Below, in pieces: positions 45,021-54,857 of a stretch of 64,000 nucleotides of DNA. A program made the translations under genes and the position numbers. Under the pieces are notes generated by a model that saw only the letters and a list, made by a program, of their open reading frames with translations, ran no database searches and had not been told where the DNA came from. The stretch's first letter is position 1. The number at the start of each line of letters is the position of its first letter. This DNA is from an uncultured bacterium (GTDB lineage: Bacteria; Bacteroidota; Bacteroidia; Bacteroidales; Bacteroidaceae). Where the stretch lies: positions 1 to 64,000 of the forward strand of contig CAJMSE010000005.1 in NCBI GenBank assembly GCA_905216025.1, given 5' to 3'.

Positions 45021-47024
45021 TTACAGCGTCGGGACAACCCTCTTGATTCTTCCGTCGGCCTCGAACTCCATACGGTCGATGCACACCTCGCGGTTATATC
45101 CGGCCGCCCATCCCAGTTTTATAGCGTCGGGACGTGCGAAGCGGTGGTATACGATATACCATTCGTCGGTGCCGGGCTTGCGCAGTATCGAGTGGTGGCC
45201 CGTGCCGAAGATACCCTTTGACGGGTCCTGGCTCAGCACGACGGTGCGCTCGACGCCTGCCGGCTTGCCGCCGCGCGTGAGTTCGGTGGGCGAGTCGCTG
45301 ATGAGGTAGCGCACGCGGTAGTTTGCGCTGCGCGTGTCGTTCTCCGACCACATGAAGTAGTACAGGCCGTCTCGCTCGAATACGTATGTGCCCTCGTTGT
45401 AGTTGTATCTCGCCTTGTCCTTGCGGTCTATCAGAACCTTTGTCGATACGATGCTCTTCATGTCCTTGCCCAGCTCAGACACGGCAAGGAAGCCGTTGCC
45501 CCAGTAGAGGTAGTACTTGCCCGTCTTCGGGTCCTGGAACACGTCAGGGTCTATCACCTGTCCGCCCTTCACGCCCTCGGGTCTGGTGTCGAGCAGCGGT
45601 TTGCCCAGTGCGTCGGCGAACGGTCCTGTGGGATTGTCGGCCGAAGCCACGCCAATCTTGCCCTCGGCGGTGAAATAATAGAAATACTTGAACTTCTTTT
45701 TACCCTTCTTGTGCTCGATGATGCACGGCGCCCAGAGGCATTTGTCGGCCCATTTACAGTCTTTCACGAGGTCGAACATCACGCCCTCGTCCTTCCAGTT
45801 GCGCAGGTCTTCCGACGAGTAGACCTTCGCATCGTGGTTCTTCCAGCCCTCGTTGCCGTCCGTGGTGGGGTAGAGGTAGTACTTGCCCGTCTTCTCGCTG
45901 TACATAATCTCCGGGTCGGCGAAGAGCCCCTTGATGACCGGGTTGGCCTCGTTCGGCTTGATGTGCCGGGCCTCGCGTGCGTCGCTCCATGCCTGCAGGC
46001 GGTCATATTCCTCCTTCGTCAGCGTCATGAACGAGCCGTGCTGCGGACCGTTGACACCCTCAATGTCCTGCGGGCTGCTGAAGTTGCGCATGTATTTGTC
46101 AGCCTTGCAGATGCGGTAGTGCTTCGGGTTCGACGAGTATTCGATGTATCCGATGCGCCAGTTCTCCTCTCCGGGAATCCTGTAGGCCGACACACCCTCG
46201 CATTTCTTGTTGCCCTCGAAGTTGATGTAGTCGTGGTCCACGGGCTCGCCCCACGGTCCGGTCAGCGCCTTTGCCGTAGAGGTGAACAGTCCCGGCTTTC
46301 CGCCCTCCTTCTTTATCATCATGTGATAGAGCCCGTCGGCCTCCACATAGTTTATGTCGGCGTCTATCGTGGCATATCCCCAGTCGAAGAGCAGCCTCGG
46401 CTTCGTCAGCGTGGTGAACGTCTCGTCGGCGTACGAGTAGTACATCCTGTCGTATTTCTCCTCGGCCTGGTTCCACAGCGAGTAGTAGATGAAATATCCG
46501 CCACGCTTCCCGTCGGGCCATACGTAGGCCGGGTCCCAGAATATCTGCGGCGCCCACACGCGGTTTATCGTGCTCCAGTCCTTGTATACGTCGGGCGACT
46601 GAGGGTCGCTGAAAATCTCCGGACCCTTGCGGAAGTCGAACGTCACCGACTTCCAGTTTATCAGGTCGTCGCTCGTATAGAGGTCCATGCCGTAGTTGTT
46701 CCATACGTGGCTCTTACGCACGCACATGTCAGTGGTCACCATCAGGTATCCCGTGCCGTCGTGCTTGCGGCATACGTAGGCGTCGCGCGTGCCCCCTTCA
46801 ATCCTTGCGTGTTCCGACGGCGAGAATATGGAGTCGCCGTTGATGAGGTCGTGGAAGTGCAGTCCGTCGCGGCTCAGGGCGTATGCTGTCCATTCTCCGC
46901 GGTCGCTCATGTGGCAGTAGAGAATGCCGTAGTCTCCCTTCTGCAGGTTCTGTGCGGTGCCTGCCAGCTGCGCCGTGGCCAAAGCCAAGGCCAGTCCCCA
47001 CCTTCTGATAGTTTTCTTTCCCAT
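45021..47024 (-). CDS. Tandem GH43 glycosidase (two five-bladed propeller domains)
   Basis: The 667-residue secreted protein (signal peptide MGKKTIRRWGLALALATAQL) contains two GH43-like propellers. Domain 2 (about residues 350-667) has candidate residues for base, modulator and acid in GLFADPEIMYS, GQVIDPDVFQDP and YNYNEGTYVFE. Domain 1 (about 25-345) has equivalents in GGTRDAYVCRK, TIDADINYVEADG and CEGVSAYRIP, so both may be active. GH43 enzymes usually remove arabinose, xylose or galactose; with PL11 and GH2 neighbours an arabinan or galactan side-chain role in pectin is likely. I chose the ATG at 47024, since the longer form from 47078 places 18 residues before the signal peptide. Confidence 0.85.
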   Translation of the reverse strand: MGKKTIRRWGLALALATAQLAGTAQNLQKGDYGILYCHMSDRGEWTAYALSRDGLHFHDLINGDSIFSPSEHARIEGGTRDAYVCRKHDGTGYLMVTTDMCVRKSHVWNNYGMDLYTSDDLINWKSVTFDFRKGPEIFSDPQSPDVYKDWSTINRVWAPQIFWDPAYVWPDGKRGGYFIYYSLWNQAEEKYDRMYYSYADETFTTLTKPRLLFDWGYATIDADINYVEADGLYHMMIKKEGGKPGLFTSTAKALTGPWGEPVDHDYINFEGNKKCEGVSAYRIPGEENWRIGYIEYSSNPKHYRICKADKYMRNFSSPQDIEGVNGPQHGSFMTLTKEEYDRLQAWSDAREARHIKPNEANPVIKGLFADPEIMYSEKTGKYYLYPTTDGNEGWKNHDAKVYSSEDLRNWKDEGVMFDLVKDCKWADKCLWAPCIIEHKKGKKKFKYFYYFTAEGKIGVASADNPTGPFADALGKPLLDTRPEGVKGGQVIDPDVFQDPKTGKYYLYWGNGFLAVSELGKDMKSIVSTKVLIDRKDKARYNYNEGTYVFERDGLYYFMWSENDTRSANYRVRYLISDSPTELTRGGKPAGVERTVVLSQDPSKGIFGTGHHSILRKPGTDEWYIVYHRFARPDAIKLGWAAGYNREVCIDRMEFEADGRIKRVVPTL

Positions 47025-47105
47025 GTAGTGTAATAGTTTTATTGGTTTTTTAGAATAGTTGCATCTTGCCGTGAGCACCTCCGCATGGCGTTTGCGCTCC
47101 CGTAT

Positions 47106-47114
47106 GCAAAGATA
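47106..47114 (-). promoter_or_regulatory. -7 promoter element of the GH43 gene
   Basis: The minus strand reads TATCTTTGC, about 80 bases before the chosen ATG (47024), which supports a start upstream of neither base 47078 nor further. Confidence 0.6.
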
Positions 47115-47188
47115 TTACAAAAGCCCAATAAAACCGAATAAAAAGCAATAAATCCGGTTTTTATTGCCCTCATATTAGATATTTTTCT

Positions 47189-47196
47189 TATATTTG
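47189..47196 (+). promoter_or_regulatory. -7 promoter element of the long PL11 gene
   Basis: TATATTTG is a perfect TAnnTTTG. It is divergent from the GH43 promoter in a 270-base shared regulatory region and gives a leader of about 90 bases. Confidence 0.6.
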
Positions 47197-47293
47197 TAGC
47201 CTTAAATGTACCAATTACCAGACTATTAGCCTACAGGCTCTGCTGAAAAGAAGACTAATTAGGAATACTGACAGAAACAATAACACAATTGAT

Positions 47294-50200
47294 ATGAAGA
47301 AAAGACTGACACTTTTATTGATGTCCGGCCTCGTCACCGTCGGGGCCTGGGCACAGCGCGCCACAGATGTCCTCGACCGCGGACTCGTGGCCGTTAAGGT
47401 GCTCGGAGGCGTGCAGTGCAGCTGGCGCATCCCGGCAGAAGAGTATTACGACGTCACCTACAACATCTACTGTGACGGCGAGAAGCTGAACGACCAGCCG
47501 CTCACCACCTCCAACTACCGACACAAGGGCGGCAAGCTCGGCAGCAGCTATGCCGTGGAGGCCGTGGTGAGGGGAAAGGCGCAGCCGCAGTGCGCCCCCG
47601 TGACGACGTGGGACAAGAACTTCCTTGAGATAAAAATGAACCACGGCAACCTCACCAGCACATACATCCCCAACGACGCATGCGTGGCCGACGTGGACGG
47701 CGACGGCCAACTCGAGATTCTGCTCAAGTTCGACAACGCCAGCGACGCCGGCAACAGCTACATGCCCGGCGGATATAACGGTGAGTATGCCATCGTGGAG
47801 GTATACAAGATGGACGGCACCAAGCTGTGGTGGCTCGACTTCGGCCCCAACATGGGTGACTTCCAGAACAACGAGAACAACATCGTGGCCTACGACTGGG
47901 ACGGCGACGGCAAGGCTGAGGCCGTGATGCGCGCTGCCGACGGCACCACCATACACATGGCCGACGGCACCACATACGTCGTTGGTGACAAGTCGAAGAA
48001 CTACCGCAGCCCGAACGGCGGGGGCGGAGTAAACTGGTTCATGCACGAGGGCGACGAGTTCCTGCTCTACCTCAACGGCGAGACGGGCAAGCCATATCAG
48101 GTGATGACATATCCGCTGCTCCGCCTCGAGCCGGGCGAGACAGACCTCAACAAAGCATGGGGCGACGGCTACGGCCACCGCTCTTCCAAGCACTTCTTCG
48201 GCGCGCCGTGTCTCGACGGCCGCAAGCCGAGCATATTCCTTGCGCGCGGCATCTACACCCGCCACAAGATGATAGCCCTCGACGTAAATCCCGCCACGCA
48301 CGAGTTGACGGAGCGCTGGCGCTGGAACTGCAATACGGCCGGCTCATGGTACGGACAGGGATATCACAACTTCGGCATCGCCGATGTGGACTGGGACGGC
48401 CGCGATGAGATAGTCTTCGGCTCGATGGTCATCGACGACAACGGCAAGGGACTCTCCACCACCGGTCTCGGTCATGGCGACGCACAGCACTGCAGCGACT
48501 TCGACCCCTATATCCACGGACAGGAGATATTCGCCTGCAACGAGGATAGACCGAACAACAACTTCCGCGACGCCACCACGTCGAAGATATACTACCGCAG
48601 CATCGGTGGCAACGACGACGGCCGCGGCATCATGGGCAACTTCAGCAACGAATATCCCGGAGCACAGGGCTCGTCGGCACGCGACGGCAACCTCATCAGC
48701 TCCGTGACGCATGCCGCCATCCCCGGCGGCTCGAAAGCCGATATCGCCCAGAACTTCCGCATCTACTGGGACGGCGACCTCTGCGAGGAGACGTTCAACT
48801 ATGTCAACGGCAAGAACACCGCCGGCGGTATATATAAGCCGGGCCGCGGCCTGATAGCCACACTCGAGGGCAGCCTCACCAACAACGACACCAAGGGCAC
48901 GCCATGCTATCAGGGTGACATCCTCGGCGACTGGCGCGAGGAGGTCATCATGCGCACGGCAGACAACAACATCCGCATCTACACCTCCGACGTGGAGACG
49001 AAGTGGCGCAACTATACGCTGTGGCACGACCACCAGTACCGCCAGGCCATGGTGTGGCAGATGTGCGGCTACAACCAGCCGCCCCACACGAGCTACTTCC
49101 TCGGCGAGCTTGAGGGCATCACCGTGGCTCCAGCCCCGCTCACCATGACCGGCCGCACCGAGATTGCCGACGGAGCCACCATCGGCAGCGCTGCCGCAGA
49201 CAAGCACGTCATCATGTGCGAGACGGGCGACATGACCGTTGCCGTCAGCGACGGGGCAGCGCCTTACATCTTCACCGACAACGCCCCCACATGGGTGCAG
49301 GGACACGACAACAACAATAACATCACCACCGAGACATACACGCACACCCTCACCGGCGGGGCATTCACCGGCGGGATGCGTCTCGTGAAGCAGGGCGACG
49401 GCACGCTCGTGCTGCCCAAGGTGACGCAGACATACACCGGCAGCACCGACGTGTGGGCCGGCACGCTCCGCTTCGACGGCACGCTGCAGGCCAGCCGCAT
49501 CTGGCTCAACCGCCACACGACGCTCGTCAGCGACGGCGGACGCTTCATGAACGGCATCGTGGCAGACTATAATGCCGTCGTCGTGCCCGGCGAGAACACC
49601 AAGAGCACCATCGAGACAGACTCGCTGATACTCAACTTCGGCTCAGTGGTGAGCATCGACCTCTTCGGTGCAGACATCACCGCCGACGTGGTGAAAGCCG
49701 GCGTGCTGAAGATAGAGAAGAAGAACTGGCGCAACGGTCCGGCATACTCGTCGCCCGTGCTCCGCTTCGTGAAGCATCCGGCGGCCGGCGAGGACAACGT
49801 GGCAAACGGCCGATACCTAATCGGAGAGATAGGAAAGATTGAGGGCAACATCGCCAACCTCGTCATCGAAGGCATGAACAGCTCGAAGACCGCGCTCGAA
49901 TATGAGGACGGCAAGCTCTACCTGACCGTTGTCAACTATGTTGCCGGCGATGTGAAGTGGACCGGCAGCAACGACGGCACATGGGATGTGGACGTCACGG
50001 CAAACTTCACCGAGGCCGCCACGGGCGACGCACGCTCGTTCGTGCCCGGCGATGCGGTGACATTCGACGACAACGCACAGATTACCGACATCACCATCAA
50101 GGGCAGCGTGGCTCCTGCATCCATCACCTTCGCCAACGAGGCAAAGACATTCACCCTCGCGGGCGACAGCATCGTGGGCGGCGGAACGCTGACGAAGAAC

Positions 50201-51841
50201 GGCAAGGGCACTACTATTATAAATAATGTGAACCGCATCGGCAACACTACCGTCAACGGCGGAACGCTCACTGCGGCCTCGTTTGCCAACACCGTGGGAC
50301 AGGACTATGGCTCATTAGGCTCTGTGGACAAGACCATCACCGTGAGCAACAACGCCACGCTCAGGGCCGGAAGCACGGCCACGGCCGGACAGACCATCAC
50401 CGTGGGCGAGGGCGGAGCAACGCTTGACACGCCGAACGGCGTGACGCTGGCTCTCGAGAAGGGCGTCGGCGCAGCCGTGCAGGGAGCCGCGCTCACCAAG
50501 ACGGGCGCCGGAACGCTGAACCTGGGTCCGGGCAATAGGGTGGCAAAGTTCATCCTCGAGGCCGGAACGGTGAATGTGGCAGAGAAAGACAACATAGCAC
50601 AGCTGCCCGCCACGGTTGAGCTGCGCGGAGGAACGCTCTACGATCCGGGCAGCGACGGCGGCTCGGGAACGACGAACTCAGCCAACTTCGTTGTGCCGGA
50701 GAAGTGCACGGCGCGCTTCTACGTAGACCCGAGGTGCAACTATACCGGCAAGCTCACCGGCTCGGGAACGTTCCGCGTATATGCAGCCGGTGTGCGCAAT
50801 TACTTCAAGGGCGACTGGAGCGCTTTCGAGGGCACGCTCATCCCAGGCCTGTCGAAGCGCGGAACATACGACCCCTCGTTCGACTTCGCCAACTCTTACG
50901 GCCTGCCGAAGGCGACGTTGTTGGTGGAGAAGGGCGTGACGTTCAACAACAGCAGCGACAAGGGCGGCACATACAACGTGGAGATAGGCGTGATTGAAGG
51001 CGAGGGAACGCTGGCCGGCAGCGGCACGTACACCATCGGCGGCACCGGGGCGGACATACGCTTCTCCGGAATCATCAAGTCGGCCATAAAGAAGAAGGGT
51101 GAGGGCACATGGACCATACCGTCGTCGGCCCCGCAGCAGTTGATAGGCGCTGTCGCCATCGATGGCGGCGTGCTCAATCTCAGCACGTTCAACTCGGCAA
51201 CGTCGTTGATAAACAATACAGTGACAATCGGCAGCGGCGCAGCCCTCAAGGGCTCGGGCACGGTGAAGGCCATCGTGCTGAAGAACGGTGCCGAGCTGAC
51301 GCCGGGAACCATGATGTCGGCCGATGCCTCCGGATTCATCGCCGCAGAGAACTCGCTGTATGCAAACAACGGCTCGGCCATCAACCTGAACATCAAGAAC
51401 GCCAACAACATGGCTTCTTCCCGCTCGTTCATCAAGGCTGGAACGCTGCTGAACATCTCCGGTACGGTCAACGTAACGCTGAGCAGCACATACGCTCCGG
51501 CAGTCGGCGACGAGATAATACTCTGGACGGCAGAGACCTTCACCGGCACGCCGACGCTCAACCTGCCCGCACTGCCCGCAGGACTGAAGTGGGACGACAC
51601 CGACCTGCTCAAGCCCACCGGCACGCTGCGCATCGTCGAAGACCCGACAGGCATCGCCGGACTTAACGCCGACGGCACGTCGCGCTGCCGCATCTACACG
51701 CTCGGCGGCCAGCTCGTGGGCGAGTTCAATGCCGCACCGGATGCCGTTAAAGAGGCTGCCGCCAAGCTCGGCCTCGCCTCAGGCACGTATGTCGTGAGCA
51801 TCGCGGCAACATCGGCCAACGTCAAGGTGGTGGTAAGATAG
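47294..51841 (+). CDS. PL11-like rhamnogalacturonan lyase fused to autotransporter-type beta-strand repeats
   Basis: The 1515-residue secreted protein starts with a signal peptide (MKKRLTLLLMSGLVTVGAWA). Residues about 25-620 form a PL11-like propeller with VADVDGDGQLEILLKFD, AYDWDGDGKAEAVMRA, IADVDWDGRDEIVFGS and GDILGDWREEVIMR. From about 690 to 1400 there are repeats of the autotransporter-associated beta-strand type: LVKQGDGTLVLPKV, LTKNGKGTTIINN, LTKTGAGTLNLGPG and IKKKGEGTWTIPSS, each followed by a GGTL- or GGVL-like strand. The last 70 residues look like a C-terminal sorting domain (CRIYTLGGQLVGEF...). This is more than twice the usual lyase length. The repeat region probably forms a long beta-helix that displays the lyase or binds substrate. 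There is no autotransporter barrel, so export differs from type V secretion. Confidence 0.88.
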   Translation: MKKRLTLLLMSGLVTVGAWAQRATDVLDRGLVAVKVLGGVQCSWRIPAEEYYDVTYNIYCDGEKLNDQPLTTSNYRHKGGKLGSSYAVEAVVRGKAQPQCAPVTTWDKNFLEIKMNHGNLTSTYIPNDACVADVDGDGQLEILLKFDNASDAGNSYMPGGYNGEYAIVEVYKMDGTKLWWLDFGPNMGDFQNNENNIVAYDWDGDGKAEAVMRAADGTTIHMADGTTYVVGDKSKNYRSPNGGGGVNWFMHEGDEFLLYLNGETGKPYQVMTYPLLRLEPGETDLNKAWGDGYGHRSSKHFFGAPCLDGRKPSIFLARGIYTRHKMIALDVNPATHELTERWRWNCNTAGSWYGQGYHNFGIADVDWDGRDEIVFGSMVIDDNGKGLSTTGLGHGDAQHCSDFDPYIHGQEIFACNEDRPNNNFRDATTSKIYYRSIGGNDDGRGIMGNFSNEYPGAQGSSARDGNLISSVTHAAIPGGSKADIAQNFRIYWDGDLCEETFNYVNGKNTAGGIYKPGRGLIATLEGSLTNNDTKGTPCYQGDILGDWREEVIMRTADNNIRIYTSDVETKWRNYTLWHDHQYRQAMVWQMCGYNQPPHTSYFLGELEGITVAPAPLTMTGRTEIADGATIGSAAADKHVIMCETGDMTVAVSDGAAPYIFTDNAPTWVQGHDNNNNITTETYTHTLTGGAFTGGMRLVKQGDGTLVLPKVTQTYTGSTDVWAGTLRFDGTLQASRIWLNRHTTLVSDGGRFMNGIVADYNAVVVPGENTKSTIETDSLILNFGSVVSIDLFGADITADVVKAGVLKIEKKNWRNGPAYSSPVLRFVKHPAAGEDNVANGRYLIGEIGKIEGNIANLVIEGMNSSKTALEYEDGKLYLTVVNYVAGDVKWTGSNDGTWDVDVTANFTEAATGDARSFVPGDAVTFDDNAQITDITIKGSVAPASITFANEAKTFTLAGDSIVGGGTLTKNGKGTTIINNVNRIGNTTVNGGTLTAASFANTVGQDYGSLGSVDKTITVSNNATLRAGSTATAGQTITVGEGGATLDTPNGVTLALEKGVGAAVQGAALTKTGAGTLNLGPGNRVAKFILEAGTVNVAEKDNIAQLPATVELRGGTLYDPGSDGGSGTTNSANFVVPEKCTARFYVDPRCNYTGKLTGSGTFRVYAAGVRNYFKGDWSAFEGTLIPGLSKRGTYDPSFDFANSYGLPKATLLVEKGVTFNNSSDKGGTYNVEIGVIEGEGTLAGSGTYTIGGTGADIRFSGIIKSAIKKKGEGTWTIPSSAPQQLIGAVAIDGGVLNLSTFNSATSLINNTVTIGSGAALKGSGTVKAIVLKNGAELTPGTMMSADASGFIAAENSLYANNGSAINLNIKNANNMASSRSFIKAGTLLNISGTVNVTLSSTYAPAVGDEIILWTAETFTGTPTLNLPALPAGLKWDDTDLLKPTGTLRIVEDPTGIAGLNADGTSRCRIYTLGGQLVGEFNAAPDAVKEAAAKLGLASGTYVVSIAATSANVKVVVR

Positions 51842-51909
51842 CCTGCGGCGGAATCTACGGCGGATTGCAAATCCGCCGAGGAAAATAGGTAAATAATATC
51901 ACGCAGATT

Positions 51910-51988
51910 GTAGGGACATATTCTCGTATTTGTCCGCAACATTATAATAATGTGTTGTGAACGGACAAATACGAGAATATGTCCCTAC
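51910..51988. repeat. Palindromic GTAGGGACAT element, family A copy 2
   Basis: The 79-bp element is an almost perfect palindrome: GTAGGGACATATTCTCGTAT at the left is mirrored at the right and ends in GTCCCTAC. The arms are shared with the copy at 4787-4896. Confidence 0.85.
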
Positions 51989-52089
51989 TTATGTGGAGCA
52001 ATATGACGAAAAGACCCGAATATTTGATATAACACTTCTTTCCCTGATTTATTCCAATTAGCAGTTCGTCGCATATTAAAAAATATGTA

Positions 52090-52098
52090 TATATTTGC
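52090..52098 (+). promoter_or_regulatory. -7 promoter element of the large secreted protein gene
   Basis: TATATTTGC is a perfect TAnnTTTGC, about 70 bases before the ATG at 52167. Confidence 0.6.
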
Positions 52099-52166
52099 CA
52101 ATCAAATACTGCTAAGAGTGAGATAAAGATATTTCATCTATTAACTTAATTATAAACAAACAACAA

Positions 52167-54770
52167 ATGAAAAAGCGATTACTTATTATGTTTGCCGCTG
52201 CCTTAGGCGCGGTTAATTCGTTCGCTTACGAGGTTGGCCAGTACGTCTATACGGAGAATGGACGTTTCATGATTACTGGTACCAACATGGTAAAGAACGG
52301 AGATTTCTCTAATGGATTTGAGGGCTGGACCAACTTCGGTGGCACGGCATTGTCTCCTGATACTTTCGAGATATCTGCAAACGGTCCTGAGGGAAGGAAC
52401 TGTATGGCTGCGACGCTGGCTTCCGGCGGTACTCAGAAGACCGACGGTTTCGCAACGTCTACAAACTTCATGCAGACAGTGCAGCTCGCTCCGAACGGTT
52501 CTTACATCGTTACCTACAAGACAAAGGCTTACACCCTGCCCCGTATCACATCCGTTTCCCTCGACCGTAACAACAACTACCAGAACGTGTTTGTAAACGG
52601 CGATGGCAGCTGGCCTGTTATGCGCACGACAGAACACCGCGCGCTGATCAAGCAGAGCCTCTACAGCTTCGGTACATGTACCGATACATGGCAGGAGCGC
52701 GTGACCAACTATACAGCCGGCGACTCTGTATCTTACATGAACATATTTTTCTTCAACCTCGTGCCGGGCGATGCCTATGCAGACTTCGGTATCTACGAGG
52801 TTAAGCAGGTTGGTGACGACCGCAAGCTCCAGGACGCTGTCAACATGATAGAGTTCGTTATCAACGACAGGGTAAACTTCCCCAATGGTGACGACCTGCG
52901 TGCTCAGCTTGAAGGAATAGCCAATGAAATGAAGGGCATGATTGGCTCTCCTATTGATGTGAACGCAGTGGAAGACATGGTTTACAACATCATGGAGGCA
53001 GAGGAAGGTTACTTCAAGGCTTTCCTCGCAGCAAACTCTGCAGATGTGTCTACCTACTATAAGAACTTCACTTTCAACGATGCTGCCACAGCAGGAGCTA
53101 ACAAGGGCCTTGGAACAGCAAAGGGATGGACTTCGTCTACCGGTAATGACCGCTGGGGCGTTTCAGGTCCGCAGCTGAACCTTACCACAAACCATATCTT
53201 TGGTGAGATAGGTGCAAACTATGGTCTGCCGGCAAGTACGGCATATCAAGGCGTTAGCCTCCCTGCAGGTAAGTACCTTTATATCGTTCGCGGTTTGGGT
53301 TACAAGTATTTCCAGGATGGCTCGGGTAAGAGCAGCAACTACTATCTAAAGGATCACTACTCTCCGGTTGAGGGTATGAAGTTCTTTATGAACAATGATA
53401 CTATCGACATGGAGAATGTCGGTACAGAGTATGCCAATGTATATATGAACGTGTTTGACGTGAAGGAAGATGGTGTGCAGACTATCGGTTTCGTTCGCCC
53501 GGCTACGGACAAGTGTGCGACAGGATCTATTGATGGTAATAGCGGTGGAGGCCGTATCTCTTTCGATAACATAGAGATTCGTGCTATAGGTAAGACTGAT
53601 GCAGAGATTCTTGATTATTATTATAAAGGAACGTTGGATGAGAGCCGCAAGGGACTCCAAGCTTCAATTGATGAAGCTGAGGCTGCTGTTGCTGATAAGC
53701 AGTATCTTTTCGAAACAACTAAGCTGAATGACTCTATCGCAGTATCAAAGAAGGTGCTTGCCGAGGCAATAGCTTCTTCTCAGGAGAATATAGATATTGT
53801 AAATGCTCAGAAAGATAATATGGATAAGGCTCTTAGGGCTTATAAGAGAGTTAATACTGAGTATACACAGCTTTTCAAAGATATAGCTCTGTGCAATGGT
53901 ATGCTTGCAGATGAGAGTCGTCCTAAAGGTAAGGATGTATTCGGCGCAGCAATAAAAGTTGCAGAGGACTACATCAATGCACAGACAGATGCGAGTCGTG
54001 ACTCTGCTGCAATTATGGATACTGATGCTACGTTGATGGCTGCATATTATACATTCCAGTTTGATAATGCAAGTCAAAAGACTCCTGGTGAAGTAAAGAT
54101 GATAAATAACTCGTTCAAGAATAAGGCCACAGGTTGGACTGAGGATGGTGGTGCTTCTGAGCCCGGTAAGGCAGAATGGAAGTATGACAGCGACAATAAG
54201 GATTTCACAGATGGTAGCTGTATATACTTCAACCGTGGATATGGACAGAACAATGAGAAGTATGTATGGCAGGATGTGACAATCCCTGCTCCTGGTGTAT
54301 ATACTTATATCTCTGAGGCAATTGTGAATAGTGCCGTATGGGCAGCCGGAACGACAGAAGCTTCTGACACATACATATTTGCTGGTACAGATTCTATTGA
54401 GGTTGCAACTCCTGGTCTTGGTGATAAGAACAATTCACAGGTTTATCCTGGAAACGTAACAAGATTCTACGTAACGGCTCAGATTGCTGATGTGAATGCT
54501 CTTGAAGAGCCTGGTGTTCTCCGCGTAGGTCTGCACAGAAAGGGCTCTGTTCAGCTTGGTCTTATATATTATGGTTCTTGCCATCTCTACTATCTTGGTT
54601 CTATTGAGAATTACGACCCGACAGGTATCGTAGATGTAAATAATGTGACTAAGGCAACGGGTGACATCTACAGCATCAACGGTGTTAAAGTACGTGCAAA
54701 CGCCAACTCACTGAGAGGTCTCGAGAAGGGTATCTACATCATGAACGGCAAGAAGTATGTTGTGAAATAA
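52167..54770 (+). CDS. Large secreted protein of unknown function with sorting-like tail
   Basis: The 867-residue protein has a signal peptide (MKKRLLIMFAAALGAVNSFA). It contains at least two beta-sandwich, carbohydrate-binding-like segments: NMVKNGDFSNGFEGWTNFGG near residue 40 and NNSFKNKATGWTEDGG near 650. Between them lies a helical, possibly coiled-coil stretch (about 490-580, LQASIDEAEAAVADK, KKVLAEAIASSQENIDIV). The last 50 residues (TGDIYSINGVKVRAN, KGIYIMNGKKYVVK) are a typical C-terminal domain of secreted Prevotella-type proteins. I do not recognise an enzyme. Codon use becomes clearly more AT-rich in the second half (from about 53500) than in all neighbouring genes. Its own promoter and a strong terminator make it a single-gene unit beside the pectin genes. 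Confidence 0.75.
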   Translation: MKKRLLIMFAAALGAVNSFAYEVGQYVYTENGRFMITGTNMVKNGDFSNGFEGWTNFGGTALSPDTFEISANGPEGRNCMAATLASGGTQKTDGFATSTNFMQTVQLAPNGSYIVTYKTKAYTLPRITSVSLDRNNNYQNVFVNGDGSWPVMRTTEHRALIKQSLYSFGTCTDTWQERVTNYTAGDSVSYMNIFFFNLVPGDAYADFGIYEVKQVGDDRKLQDAVNMIEFVINDRVNFPNGDDLRAQLEGIANEMKGMIGSPIDVNAVEDMVYNIMEAEEGYFKAFLAANSADVSTYYKNFTFNDAATAGANKGLGTAKGWTSSTGNDRWGVSGPQLNLTTNHIFGEIGANYGLPASTAYQGVSLPAGKYLYIVRGLGYKYFQDGSGKSSNYYLKDHYSPVEGMKFFMNNDTIDMENVGTEYANVYMNVFDVKEDGVQTIGFVRPATDKCATGSIDGNSGGGRISFDNIEIRAIGKTDAEILDYYYKGTLDESRKGLQASIDEAEAAVADKQYLFETTKLNDSIAVSKKVLAEAIASSQENIDIVNAQKDNMDKALRAYKRVNTEYTQLFKDIALCNGMLADESRPKGKDVFGAAIKVAEDYINAQTDASRDSAAIMDTDATLMAAYYTFQFDNASQKTPGEVKMINNSFKNKATGWTEDGGASEPGKAEWKYDSDNKDFTDGSCIYFNRGYGQNNEKYVWQDVTIPAPGVYTYISEAIVNSAVWAAGTTEASDTYIFAGTDSIEVATPGLGDKNNSQVYPGNVTRFYVTAQIADVNALEEPGVLRVGLHRKGSVQLGLIYYGSCHLYYLGSIENYDPTGIVDVNNVTKATGDIYSINGVKVRANANSLRGLEKGIYIMNGKKYVVK

Positions 54771-54809
54771 TGTGCGTGATTAGATAATTAGCATTTAATC
54801 AATTCAACG

Positions 54810-54857
54810 TCAGGAGGCAAGAAAGAATTGCTCTTTTCTTGCCTCCTGATTTTTTAT
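54810..54857 (+). terminator. Strong terminator of the large secreted protein gene
   Basis: CAGGAGGCAAGAAA (54811-54824) pairs perfectly with TTTCTTGCCTCCTG (54835-54848) and is followed by ATTTTTTAT. Confidence 0.9.

Noticed and set aside
45711..47033. Long plus-strand ORF of 440 codons opposite the GH43 gene
   Set aside because: It is the antisense shadow of a GC-rich, codon-biased gene and has no recognisable domain. The same holds for other long antisense frames at 1597-2349, 6640-7974, 18935-20080, 31625-33694 and 36777-38111.
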